Below, piece by piece: positions 9,401 to 16,767 of a stretch of 64,000 bases of DNA; the stretch's first letter is position 1; each line of letters opens with the position of its first letter. The stretch is from Bacteroidota bacterium (GTDB taxonomy: Bacteria; Bacteroidota; Bacteroidia; Chitinophagales; BACL12). The DNA lies in contig JADJIS010000001.1 of NCBI GenBank assembly GCA_016706865.1, positions 62,001-126,000 of the forward strand, in the 5' to 3' direction. Under the pieces are notes generated by a model. It did not search any database, had not been told where the DNA came from, and worked only from the letters and a program-made list of their open reading frames with translations. A program made the translations under genes and the position numbers.

Positions 9401-9840
9401 TCAATCAGATAAAATTGGCCGTTCTTATCAATAAGAATATTTCCAGGGTGAATATCACCATGATTGATTTTAAATTTTAAATGCAGTTCTTGTAAACAAT
9501 CCGCAAGTTCAATTAAACTACTGATTGCACTTTGGCTTTTAAGTTTAGAAACTTTATTTTCAAAAAGTTCCACCCCTTCTAAAAGTTCATACACAATTGC
9601 AAAGGCGTTTTGCTCTTCGTCAAAACCATATTCAATGATGTCTGGCAATGCTATGTGTCGTGCTTTCTGTAAGTGGCGAAGTTTGTCCGATAAAATTTTT
9701 GCTTTGGTGTCCGACTTATCAATTCCCAATATCCACTTAACCCAATATCCTTTGCCCGCCTCACTCATAGCAATAGTACTTTGCGAATAACCTCTTTTCA
9801 GAAGTCGGTTGGGACTGTACTGATATTTATTGAATAGCAT
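6490..9840 (-). CDS. mkoA: Protein kinase-SF1 helicase fusion, type I Mokosh (MkoA)
   Basis: The product has 1,116 residues. Residues 1-240 are a Ser/Thr kinase-like domain: K35 in YWVKWI, the catalytic loop HGDIHPGN (127-134), DFG (147-149) and APE (172-174). The catalytic loop has the HGD form of aminoglycoside-kinase/PglW-like enzymes. Residues 560-1110 are an SF1B helicase of the UPF1/DNA2 (COG1112) group: Walker A GPPGTGKT (580-587), motif II DESGK (803-807), GDHRQLRPML, QCRRS and VVDRFQGLERD. A spacer of about 300 residues joins them. Kinase plus COG1112 helicase followed by a PLD gene is the described layout of type I Mokosh anti-phage systems. Motif II DESGK is a variant of the usual DEAxQ. 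Confidence 0.8.
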   Translation of the reverse strand: MLFNKYQYSPNRLLKRGYSQSTIAMSEAGKGYWVKWILGIDKSDTKAKILSDKLRHLQKARHIALPDIIEYGFDEEQNAFAIVYELLEGVELFENKVSKLKSQSAISSLIELADCLQELHLKFKINHGDIHPGNILIDKNGQFYLIDFGLADITKTLSQEKALEIFARGFAAPEKLNKLGSIGFPFQSDIYSLGKVVEWFFDEKQENIAEEHSIQLQKLFAGNPADRPTWQEVLDFLRKLAEASETESVQVAFRSSEAKEIYSLLQTTTPIFDVSPSKGDNYLCNVILGNNVCEGVLWLKKEDTLKFDKIRPLIADDYKGLERRKKELQKLPFKYTFTTEHRHNKADLTPYFQKWFELKQKQVSLRENRKVVRDELGFYSKLLEKEKEVIAKNSLRLQYTNFKVNGDEILFQIKQNEKFSTLGFIQRHIEEGNDVNSEGFEYVVSANADRKQNKEAVEFAGKPYEFNTQDNIIKIKGCERLKTDKIPNSGYLFENTNKKEEEKNRQLDAIRKVDKNEVQNPDLIYFLFKPDELQAVYTDYSIELVVKQKDTSGLPLVYSYNQKRAIQNALLRSPLSVIQGPPGTGKTTVITEIVFQILSQKPEAKILVTSQTNNAVDQVLENLLKNEIPILRLSGITAPKVQSIRKHTLDRKLEGWKVQIKEAAEKNFKKEKEKFQKLLQTKNPFAVAIIDFILENKEWGKTKDKIESAVISDQSLKELHRLPDEKEKGIEKIDKVLGINFSDFLKLHKLHRDWIVTINALDEKSAINDKLIDSIRVIGATCNHIAAKKYNKYNFEFDYVIMDESGKATTSEALVPIITGKNLIFVGDHRQLRPMLTTTREVESWLREKFKKEAEELEDWDDYFNRASLFEQVITHIEPDYKAQLTQCRRSSAEQVKLTSKCFYELVLDEAIEPVSRDVSEEHNLPLAIESSIFFIDIGSHYKNETDSDKNKSSLNKVSAELIPEILEHLNKFEKIKDYSFGIITGYTAQSRLLKRNIDRKRQQQKLNFICKWNKQEEKLVVSVVDRFQGLERDIVIVDLVKSGAGCNLGFLEVPNRINVALSRQKKLLLIVGDYYSIINTKTKRSNGNKAALQIYLESIKPDWIVKAEQIKELFK

Positions 9841-10482
9841 TTATTGTCATTAATATTTCGTTGATTAGCTTTGCCATAACAGTTGCACTTGCGAATGTAA
9901 GGAATCCATTAATCATTTCTGCATTCTACAAAGCGTTGAATTTTCGATTAAAGTTACCGTGGCGCGTGCCGCAATCTTCAACTTCACACAGTTATATAAA
10001 CACTCCCGAAAATTTAACCGACTTTCACTCTTCAAAAAAAGGGTCTTTTAGCCCTTTATAGCGATGTTGACTTTTAATAGAAGATTGTTATGCAATACTT
10101 CGTTTCCTCAGCCATAACAGACATAAACAAGCATTTAGGGCTACAATATGCATTCACAATTCCTCTCCTTTTATTCTTAACCAATGCGTTATATCAATAT
10201 TCTGGTCATACATTGCCAAATATTGGGGCCAATATGATTTGCAGTTCAATATTCTCATTCATCCAAAGCAAGGTAACAGTTCAAACAAAATAAAAAGTAT
10301 GTCATAAGGTGTTTAGCAAACCCTCACATTCCATCTCCTACGCTCTTCCTTCTCTTTATTAGTTAGCTTACTTTAATGTATTATATTAATTGTTGTTAGT
10401 ACAACATGCTTCCTCTATATCCCTCTCCTCCTCCCCAACTCTTCCTCCCTACTTGCAGAACAAGTAGTTTACTTTAATTGAA
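9841..10482. other. Intergenic region upstream of the Mokosh operon
   Basis: About 640 bases with no supported gene; a 67-codon plus-strand frame at 10090 has no coding character. The part next to 9840 should hold the mkoA promoter. Near 10380-10450 the minus strand is purine-rich (plus strand TCCCTCTCCTCCTCCCCA), perhaps marking the end of the mobile-element operon. No repeat or RNA was recognised. Confidence 0.4.
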
Positions 10483-11412
10483 TTAGAAGAGAAAGGTATA
10501 TAAGTTAGGTAAGGAAACATAATCCCTGCCATTAATTTTAAAATAAGCGGAGTCATAAAAATTAAAACAATTTGCCTTTATAACCCTTCGCTTGTATTTT
10601 AATACTTTACCCTTAACTAATCGTTGAATCAGGTCATAAGCATTCTTAATGCTTTTTAAGCCTAATACATTTGCTATTCCCTGTAAACTTAAAGTGCAAT
10701 CAAAATCAATCTCAAGAAAAAATTTCCGAATGTAACTGTGTTTTTTTAAGTCAAAGGATTTTATCATCCTTTTTGCGACCCTTGCATTTTTTACTGTATC
10801 CAATAATTCCTTCTTAACTTTTTTTATAACTGCTCTTTCTTGTAATTCAATATTTAGTTTCAATGCCTGTAAACTCAAATAATCTCTTAAACTAACCGAA
10901 CACTCTAATACACTTGTTTTAATCCTCTTAATACCTGTTTTATATCCCTTATAGGACAATCCCGCCCCACCTTCCGATACATCATACCCTAAATACTCCC
11001 AAAGCCTGTTATAAGAACACAATTGAAAATACTCACCTTGCTTCATTGCCAGTCCTTCCTTATGTAGCTTCAATAAATTCTTATAGTTTGTTTTTTCAGC
11101 TATTCCGATTATTTTTGAAATCTTTGGGTAATCATCAGCGCATAACGCTCCATCTATTTTAATAGACTTAACGGAATACCAAAACTCAACAAGTTTTAGT
11201 TTTCCATTAATATTTGCAACCTGAACAAGATTATCAGGAATTTTTAAGTCCATTAACCTTTTATCCGTCATATTTGCAGTTAATATTATTGCTTCATTGT
11301 CCCTACCATCAACAGTGATATCTTTTTTATTAGTCATGTTGTTTGGTAAACCTGTCCCACTTTGGCCTAATGTAAAGATTCTCTCTCTGGAGTACGAAAC
11401 CTGCTTTCCCAT
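10483..11412 (-). CDS. Mobile-element accessory protein, 309 aa
   Basis: Starts MGKQVSYSRERIFTLGQSGT, two bases after the stop of the excisionase-like gene, so it belongs to the same operon. It is a basic, Lys-rich soluble protein. The C-terminal half contains a helix-turn-helix-like region (LQGIANVLGLKSIKNAYDLI) followed by a basic strand pair (KGKVLKYKRRVI). This suggests DNA binding, such as a replication- or excision-related factor, but no family was recognised. The first 25 residues may be non-native; MTNKKDITVDG (ATG at 11337) is an alternative start. Confidence 0.55.
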   Translation of the reverse strand: MGKQVSYSRERIFTLGQSGTGLPNNMTNKKDITVDGRDNEAIILTANMTDKRLMDLKIPDNLVQVANINGKLKLVEFWYSVKSIKIDGALCADDYPKISKIIGIAEKTNYKNLLKLHKEGLAMKQGEYFQLCSYNRLWEYLGYDVSEGGAGLSYKGYKTGIKRIKTSVLECSVSLRDYLSLQALKLNIELQERAVIKKVKKELLDTVKNARVAKRMIKSFDLKKHSYIRKFFLEIDFDCTLSLQGIANVLGLKSIKNAYDLIQRLVKGKVLKYKRRVIKANCFNFYDSAYFKINGRDYVSLPNLYTFLF

Positions 11413-11414
11413 AA

Positions 11415-11750
11415 TCAGAGTCCGTTTCGTTGTAAACGTGATGATGCCATCTGGGCAATTTCGGACATCGTTTTCCGCCTGCCCTCCTTAATCCAGGCCA
11501 GAAGTTCCTGTTTGGAGAAATAGAGTCGTTTCCCGCGTTTGGAGACAGGGATTTCCGAGCGATGGACGTAACCGTAAATGGTGGGAACTGAAAGTTTTAG
11601 TAATGATGCAGCTTCTGAAATTGTTAGGAGTTCATCGGTTTCCCTTAGTTCAATTTCAGACTTGGGTTCCGATAATACTTTTCGGATTGATTGCTCAACC
11701 AATGTCTGAAGTTCAGCCGGGGTAATTTCTTTAATTGTTATTGATTCCAT
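11415..11750 (-). CDS. Excisionase-type helix-turn-helix protein
   Basis: 111 residues. Residues 43-95 carry the HTH_17 (MerR-like/Xis) signature: LLTISEAASLLKLSVPTIYG, YVHRSEIPVSKRGKRLYF and SKQELLAWIKEGRRK. Such proteins serve as excisionases or directionality factors beside tyrosine integrases. The N-terminus is a coiled segment (ELQTLVEQSIRKVLSE). It leads an operon with the 309-aa gene, and the 91-base gap upstream holds a TTGTACGTACAA palindrome that could be its operator. Confidence 0.8.
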   Translation of the reverse strand: MESITIKEITPAELQTLVEQSIRKVLSEPKSEIELRETDELLTISEAASLLKLSVPTIYGYVHRSEIPVSKRGKRLYFSKQELLAWIKEGRRKTMSEIAQMASSRLQRNGL

Positions 11751-11801
11751 GAATCTTTGTTTTGTGCAAAGAAATCATAGCCAATGCCCGTGTACGATTT
11801 C

Positions 11802-11813
11802 TTGTACGTACAA
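11802..11813. promoter_or_regulatory. 12-bp palindrome upstream of the excisionase gene
   Basis: TTGTACGTACAA is a perfect palindrome 52 bases before the excisionase-type ATG. Similar half-sites (TGTACGA at 11791, ATACAAAT at 11820) surround it. The half-site TTGTAC recurs in the inverted repeat at 18612-18638 beside the other HTH gene. It may be an autoregulatory operator or part of an attachment site; there is no direct proof. Confidence 0.35.
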
Positions 11814-11840
11814 ATTGTCATACAAATTTTGAGATGCTCC

Positions 11841-13034
11841 CTATTTCTTATTGAGATATTCTGAGATAGCGTCAGAAGTCTTTGGATCTACCAGTGGAAG
11901 TATAAGTTCGGATACTCTGGTCCTGTTGTTTTTTATGTTATTCCCGCGGAAATTCTGCCTAACTCGGTCGGCATAGGGGAGGTTATATTTAGCGCAGACC
12001 CGCTTGCAATAGAGTTGAATTGACTCATTCTCGCCTTTCGGAATATGCCCGCAATAATTTAAAATATAACAGAAGAGGCCAATAATGGGGGCGGGAAGTT
12101 GAGGATTACGCTTGCCTACAGTCGGCTTTTCATTTTTGAGGCTTTCAGCCTTTGGAATGATCCGATCTAAACTTTCGATAATAATCTCAAAGGTTCCTAT
12201 CAAATCGTTGGCCATTATTTCAGCGAAATTTACAATCAACATTTTGTAGTCAGAATCTCCGAGTCTGTCTTGTTCTTTTAAAGAATTTGAAATTTGCTGA
12301 AACCGGCTGTAAAAGTCGGTTCCCGGAATTCTTGTCATGGCTTGAATTTTTAGTGATCCCAAGGTAGCAACAAGATGATTTTTTACGAATATCACCTCTG
12401 AGGAGCTAAGCTCAGCAATTTTTAAATGCCATTTATTTATAGCAATGCCAACTTCGTCTTTACAATAGGAGAGGTTTAAATAAATATTCCTTAATGCTTC
12501 TAACCCCTCACTTATGGTAAGAGGGCTTTCTATAACTTCAAAATTATTTTCCTTGGAATATGTATCACTTAGAGATTCAAAATCGACCTGCCGAAACAAT
12601 TGCTTATAGAAACGCAGAATATCAAAATCAGGTGCAACAGGTCTGATAAAATGGTAGATAGTTGTGATGTTATCATAAAGTGTTCTAAAGGGTATGCTAT
12701 CGCATTCATAATATAAAAGGTGTATTTGATTTGCAACCTTTTGTTCATCAGTTAATTCTACCCTCTGCTTAACGTGTAGGGTTAATTCTTTTATCTTTTG
12801 TGAAAAGAATGATTTCATTTTTTCATTATTTCCAGTCAATACATAATATTGCAAATTCCTGATTCCAACTGTTTCTGAGACACCGTCTAAAAGTTCATTA
12901 GCTTCAAGTTTAAGTTTAGTTATTATATGTTGAGATTCATCCTGTTTTATTGATTTAAAATAATTCCAAAAAACCGGAAGTATATTATTCCTTCTCATTT
13001 CAAAATCTGCGTCACTGCTAAAAACATATCCCAT
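11841..13034 (-). CDS. Hypothetical mobile-element protein, 397 aa
   Basis: Starts MGYVFSSDADFEMRRNNILP, 10 bases after the integrase stop, so it was co-transcribed with the integrase before the IS insertion. The protein is soluble and mostly helical, with a C-terminal part (YCGHIPKGENESIQLYCKRV...YADRVRQNFRGN) that resembles the end of RteC-like proteins in Bacteroidota mobile elements. I cannot confirm the family. Position between integrase and excisionase indicates an element-borne regulatory or accessory role. Confidence 0.5.
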   Translation of the reverse strand: MGYVFSSDADFEMRRNNILPVFWNYFKSIKQDESQHIITKLKLEANELLDGVSETVGIRNLQYYVLTGNNEKMKSFFSQKIKELTLHVKQRVELTDEQKVANQIHLLYYECDSIPFRTLYDNITTIYHFIRPVAPDFDILRFYKQLFRQVDFESLSDTYSKENNFEVIESPLTISEGLEALRNIYLNLSYCKDEVGIAINKWHLKIAELSSSEVIFVKNHLVATLGSLKIQAMTRIPGTDFYSRFQQISNSLKEQDRLGDSDYKMLIVNFAEIMANDLIGTFEIIIESLDRIIPKAESLKNEKPTVGKRNPQLPAPIIGLFCYILNYCGHIPKGENESIQLYCKRVCAKYNLPYADRVRQNFRGNNIKNNRTRVSELILPLVDPKTSDAISEYLNKK

Positions 13035-13735
13035 ACTTAATTTTTTAAAGGTCCAATTTTATCTTGTTTGCTGCCTCGCGCTTCTTCTGGTCAATCACCT
13101 TAGCATAAATCTGAGTCGTTTTCAATTCCCTATGCCCAAGCATTTTTGAAACAGTGTAGATGTCTGTCCCGCTGCTTAATTGCAACGTGGCATATGTATG
13201 CCGGAAGCAATGAAATGTTATGTCCTTTGTGATTCCGGCTGCTCCTATCCATTGGTAGAGGTGTTTGTTTTGATATGCTGAATATTCCAATCCTTCAAAT
13301 ACCTTTCCGCCGGCATTCGGTCGCTCACCTAATAATCCAAATGCCTGTTCAGAAATTGGTAGTTCCTCAATTCCCTTTGTTTTTTGCTGCTTGAAATGAA
13401 TAATGTAACCTTGTCCTTTTACAAATTCAATTTCATCCCATTCCATTTTCTGAATATCTGAAAATCTTAATCCTGTCATTGCCGAAAAAATAGCAGCCCG
13501 TTTTAACAGTGGGTTTTGGCATTCCGTTTTATTGAGTTTGTTCAATTCTTCAATGGTTAAATAATTTCGACGGGTTTCAGCTGATTTGATTTGTTCTATC
13601 TTAGAATTAAGATCATAACTTAAATATCCATCTTTATAAGCCTGCTTTACTGCCGCTTTAAATTTGTTGAAATAAGAGACTGCTGAGTTTTGAGCGAGTT
13701 TTGTTTTGATGCTCTTGTTACTTTTAGTAGTAAGT

Positions 13736-13742
13736 AGATAAT
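13736..13742. repeat. Target-site duplication, left copy
   Basis: AGATAAT immediately left of the insertion sequence, repeated at 15170-15176 on the other side. The reconstructed integrase frame is intact only when exactly one copy is kept, which supports a 7-bp duplication. Confidence 0.8.
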
Positions 13743-13750
13743 TTGATAAA

Positions 13751-13802
13751 TAGCACTACATAGGTAACACTTTTTATCGTAGCACTACATAGGTAACACT
13801 TT
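13751..13802. repeat. Left end: two direct copies of the IS terminal motif
   Basis: TAGCACTACATAGGTAACAC followed by TTT occurs at 13751-13773 and again, identically, at 13780-13802. Tandem end motifs like these usually bind transposase. Confidence 0.8.
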
Positions 13803-13847
13803 ATTTTGTTTTTTAGCATAAAAGGTTGATACTCATCTAAAAAGGTG

Positions 13848-15022
13848 ATGAATTCGTATCAGCAAAGACAAGAGGCGGTCCAAAGGTTTTTAAAGGGTGA
13901 ACATGTAACTCATATTGCAATGGTATTTAAGAAAAGCCGCAAATGGGTTCACCACTGGATAAACCAATATAACCTTAGAACTGATGAACTTAGTTGGTTT
14001 AAAGATCGAAGTAAGGCACCCAAAAAAAACTCTTCAACTTTATCCATTGAGTTGGAGGCGCAAATTCTGCAAATCAGAAAGGAATTGGTAAACGAAAGGA
14101 TGGCGCAAATCGGAGCAATTTCTATTCAATACCAATGCGAACTTCGTGGAATTAAACCTATTCCTTCGGTATGGACAATCAATCGATTAATAAAAAAACA
14201 TGGATTAAATACAAAGCCATCAGGTTATAAATCACCCATAGAATATCCTGAATTATTTCTTCATACCCATCAATTAGATCTGGTGGGGCCTAGATATATT
14301 AAAGGTGATGGAAGATACTATAGCGTCAATATTTTAGATATAAGTTCTCATACCTGTTTTGTAGAAGCTGTTCGCACAAAAGCATCAGAAAACATTCTTC
14401 AGGCCATTGCTTCCTTCTGGAAAATACATGGCATACCGGACGCTTTACAAATGGATAATGAATTAGCATTCCGGGGAAGCAACCGATTCCCCAGAAGCTA
14501 TGGAAATGTTGTGCGCTTTGCTCTTAGCCTAGGGGTAGTCGTTATTTTTATTCCTTTAGGAGAACCTTGGAGAAACGGCAAGATCGAACAGTTTAATAAT
14601 ACTTATCAGAAGAAGTTTGTGAACACGCATACATTTAAAAATCTGGAAGATCTATCTATGCAAGAACAAAAATTTATACAGTTCCATAATAGTCATCATC
14701 GCTACAGTGCACACGGGCAAAAACACCAGATCAAGTAAAATCGTTACAATTATCACCTACTTATTATAATGGCACGATACATCTGCCTAATCTTAACCCA
14801 AAAATTAAAATACCACTAACAGAAGGGAATATTTTTTATATCAGATTTATTCGAAGCGATCTAAAACTTCATTTGGCTAACGAGGTTTTCATTATGAAGC
14901 CTGAATTAAAATACAGTTATGTTGTGGCCATAATTAATATTGAAAATCAATTGCTTATTATCCGCCAAAATGACGAAATAAAAGAGATACTTCATTATCC
15001 AATGACAATAAAAAATAAATAA
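13848..15022 (+). pseudogene. IS transposase with a -1 frameshift
   Basis: ATG at 13848 (GTG at 13845 is possible). Residues 5-45 form a helix-turn-helix (RQEAVQRFLKGEHVTHIAMV). The rve core has the DDE triad: Asp in HQLDLVGPRY, Asp in LQMDNELAF and Glu in NGKIEQFNN. Translation stops at 14738 after HRYSAHGQKHQIK, but the -1 frame continues from TPDQVKSLQLSPTYY to TAA at 15022, restoring the usual HxxTPDQ ending. The switch lies at the A-run 14719-14723. It may be a lost A (a mutation or read error) or ribosomal slippage on AAAAA. Confidence 0.75.
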
Positions 15023-15052
15023 CCTTCTTGTTTGATTTAAAGCCAAAGGGAA

Positions 15053-15163
15053 AAAGTGTTACCTATGTATTGCTATAGAATCGACCCTTAAACGCCCTTA
15101 AGGGCAACCCCAAAATACAAGGATCTCTAGGGAGTGACCAAAAGTGTTACCTATGTGATGCTA
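15053..15163. repeat. Right end: two copies of the IS terminal motif
   Basis: The inverted form AAAGTGTTACCTATGTNNTG followed by CTA occurs at 15053-15075 and 15141-15163. It matches the left-end motif at 20 or more of 23 positions. The inner copy starts 30 bases after the transposase stop; the 65 bases between the copies include CGCCCTTAAGGGC, a short palindrome. Confidence 0.75.
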
Positions 15164-15169
15164 TACAAC

Positions 15170-15176
15170 AGATAAT
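15170..15176. repeat. Target-site duplication, right copy
   Basis: AGATAAT, the partner of 13736-13742, directly after the right end of the insertion sequence and in the integrase codons for DYL. Confidence 0.8.
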
Positions 15177-15637
15177 CCCTAAAGTCATTACAAAACTTTT
15201 CATTGAGGTCAAAAAACTTCAAATTGCCATTGGTGAAGGTTACAAGATACTTATAAGATGATGCCCAATTATCATAATTAGATTCTTTGCGCTTATCGGC
15301 TAACACTTTGAAGTATTCTACAAAGTTGCGTTCTCCTTGCTCCTTGATTTTTAATTGCCCTTTTTCAAAATCAGTATAAATTTCAGGTTTGTTCAACTGA
15401 TTTTCCTTTTTCTGTCTCATTGATTCAGCTATCTGCAAAGTTTCTTTATTGTGCTGTTTATCTATCGGCGATTTTGCTTTATCGAACAAATAAAGTTTTA
15501 AAAATTCCCGCCGGGTGGGTTGACCAGTTTTGGGGTGAGGTATTGCAGGATAGAAATCCAAATAGAGGCTTTGTCTGTCTCCCGAAATTCGTTTTTGACG
15601 GAGTTTTACTTTTGTTGTCATGATTCAATTGTTGAAT

Positions 15638-16390
15638 TTATACATTTTTTCTAGCCCACTTAATAGCGTAATAAGAATATCTGCAAACGTATATGATTGT
15701 AAAAAGGATTAAGCAAACAACACCCAAAATCTTCCATAAGCTGCTATAATCTTCAATTCTTCTGTTATAAAGTTTTAGATAATGAGAGTCGGCGTCTACA
15801 TACTGAATATTCAACTCTATGATCTTTTGTTGCGATAGATAATCTTTGTCTGTTAAATAATTTTGCGCGAAAAAATGCTTTAACTCCTCGCTGGAATGAA
15901 AATCAAAAACATCTGAAATATAATTATCTCGGACTACAAAGTGATGAGAGATAATTTCTGCATGTCCTGTTTTAAATAAATTTGAATAATCGTTTTCAAA
16001 TTCCGTCTCAATTCTTTCATAAAAAGCATCATTCCAAAGTGAATCAATCAATTGCAAGTCTAAAATTGCATTAAAAATATAGGTTGGGGTATCAAGCATT
16101 CGAGCATTAGGAGCTTCAAGCCCGTTCGTATAAATATCAAAATTTCTACTCTTCATTAATACATGGTACAATTTAATTCGCAATTCCAATTTTCCATCTA
16201 AATCAAAATGCAGTGAATCAATTCCATGTTCAATTTTTTCTCTTTCGGCCCAGAGATCGCCTCTTCGTTTGTCGTTTAAAGCTTTGTAAATTAAAAGGCA
16301 AACAAGAAAAACGAACAAAATTGCTAAGAATGCAAAAAAAACTATAACTTCTCTGGCAAGATACTTTGGATTGACTTTAAAAATTTTCAT
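15638..16390 (-). CDS. Two-helix membrane protein, 250 aa (cassette cargo)
   Basis: Starts MKIFKVNPKYLAREVIVFFA. One membrane helix lies at residues 14-36 (IVFFAFLAILFVFLVCLLIY) and another near 220-240 (ILGVVCLILFTIIYVCRY). The 180-residue loop between them, probably periplasmic, is acidic and Tyr-rich. No family recognised. It sits 17 bases upstream of the split integrase and downstream of a truncated integrase 5' copy, so it occupies a cargo position in the integrase-end array. Confidence 0.6.
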   Translation of the reverse strand: MKIFKVNPKYLAREVIVFFAFLAILFVFLVCLLIYKALNDKRRGDLWAEREKIEHGIDSLHFDLDGKLELRIKLYHVLMKSRNFDIYTNGLEAPNARMLDTPTYIFNAILDLQLIDSLWNDAFYERIETEFENDYSNLFKTGHAEIISHHFVVRDNYISDVFDFHSSEELKHFFAQNYLTDKDYLSQQKIIELNIQYVDADSHYLKLYNRRIEDYSSLWKILGVVCLILFTIIYVCRYSYYAIKWARKNV

Positions 16391-16539
16391 GTTTCGACAT
16401 TATATTGGTTGGTGTTAAAAAATCCATTTAATACTGAATGCTTAATTAATGTTCTTCTTCAGGCATTTTTCTATTCAATTCATTCAAATCAAAAATCTAT
16501 AAACTGCCCATTAGCTGATCGCTAAAAAACGGTTCAATT

Positions 16540-16728
16540 CTACATCTCCATTTGTGCTACTAACAATGATTCTTTATTATATTGTTTGTCAAATAGGTAA
16601 AGTTTTAATAATTCCCGCTGGGTAGGTTCTCCTGTTTTGGGATGTGAAATTGCAGGGCAGAAATCTAAATATAGTCTGTGCCTATTTCCTGAAATTTTCT
16701 TTTGCCTGAGGTATACAATTGTTGCCAT
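16540..16728 (-). pseudogene. Truncated integrase 5' copy (B)
   Basis: 62 codons start MATIVYLRQKKISGNRHRLY and include FCPAISHPKTGEPTQRELLK, the arm-binding domain seen in the neighbouring integrase (about two thirds identical in amino acids). After LYLFDKQYNKESL the frame ends quickly (LVAQMEM stop). About 7 residues present in the intact integrase (AKSPIDK) are missing at that point. No core-binding or catalytic part follows, so this is a relic start or a preserved recombination site. Confidence 0.8.
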
Positions 16729-16767
16729 TTCTTTTAATTAATTATTAATTAATGACTCTTGAGAGTA

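Larger units (their letters stand above)
13743..15169 (+). mobile_element. Insertion sequence, 1,427 bp, IS481-like
   Basis: The element is bounded by 7-bp target duplications and lies inside the integrase gene. Its ends are imperfect inverted repeats built around TAGCAnnACATAGGTAACACTTT. That motif occurs twice at each end, 29 bp apart on the left and 88 bp apart on the right. Inside is one transposase frame with a DDE/rve domain, interrupted by a frameshift. The IS481 assignment rests on the HTH plus rve architecture and overall size; a related DDE family is possible. Confidence 0.85.
13045..15621 (-). pseudogene. Tyrosine integrase split by an IS element
   Basis: The N-terminal part (15621 down to 15170; arm-binding domain MTTKVKLRQKRISGDRQ..., core-binding domain ending FRDYLL) and the C-terminal part (13735 down to 13045) are separated by an insertion sequence. 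Removing the IS and one 7-bp target copy restores a continuous 380-codon frame reading FRDYLLTTKSNKSIK. Catalytic residues are all present: Arg in TGLRFSD, Lys in FKQQKTKG, HCFRH, GHRELKTTQ and Tyr in IYAKV. It belongs to the Bacteroidota site-specific integrases with the FYPAIPHPKTG arm motif. The gene is inactivated unless the C-terminal part (ATG at 13545) is made separately. Confidence 0.9.

Noticed and set aside
10090..10293. 67-codon plus-strand frame in the Mokosh upstream gap
   Set aside because: No start context, promoter or family resemblance.
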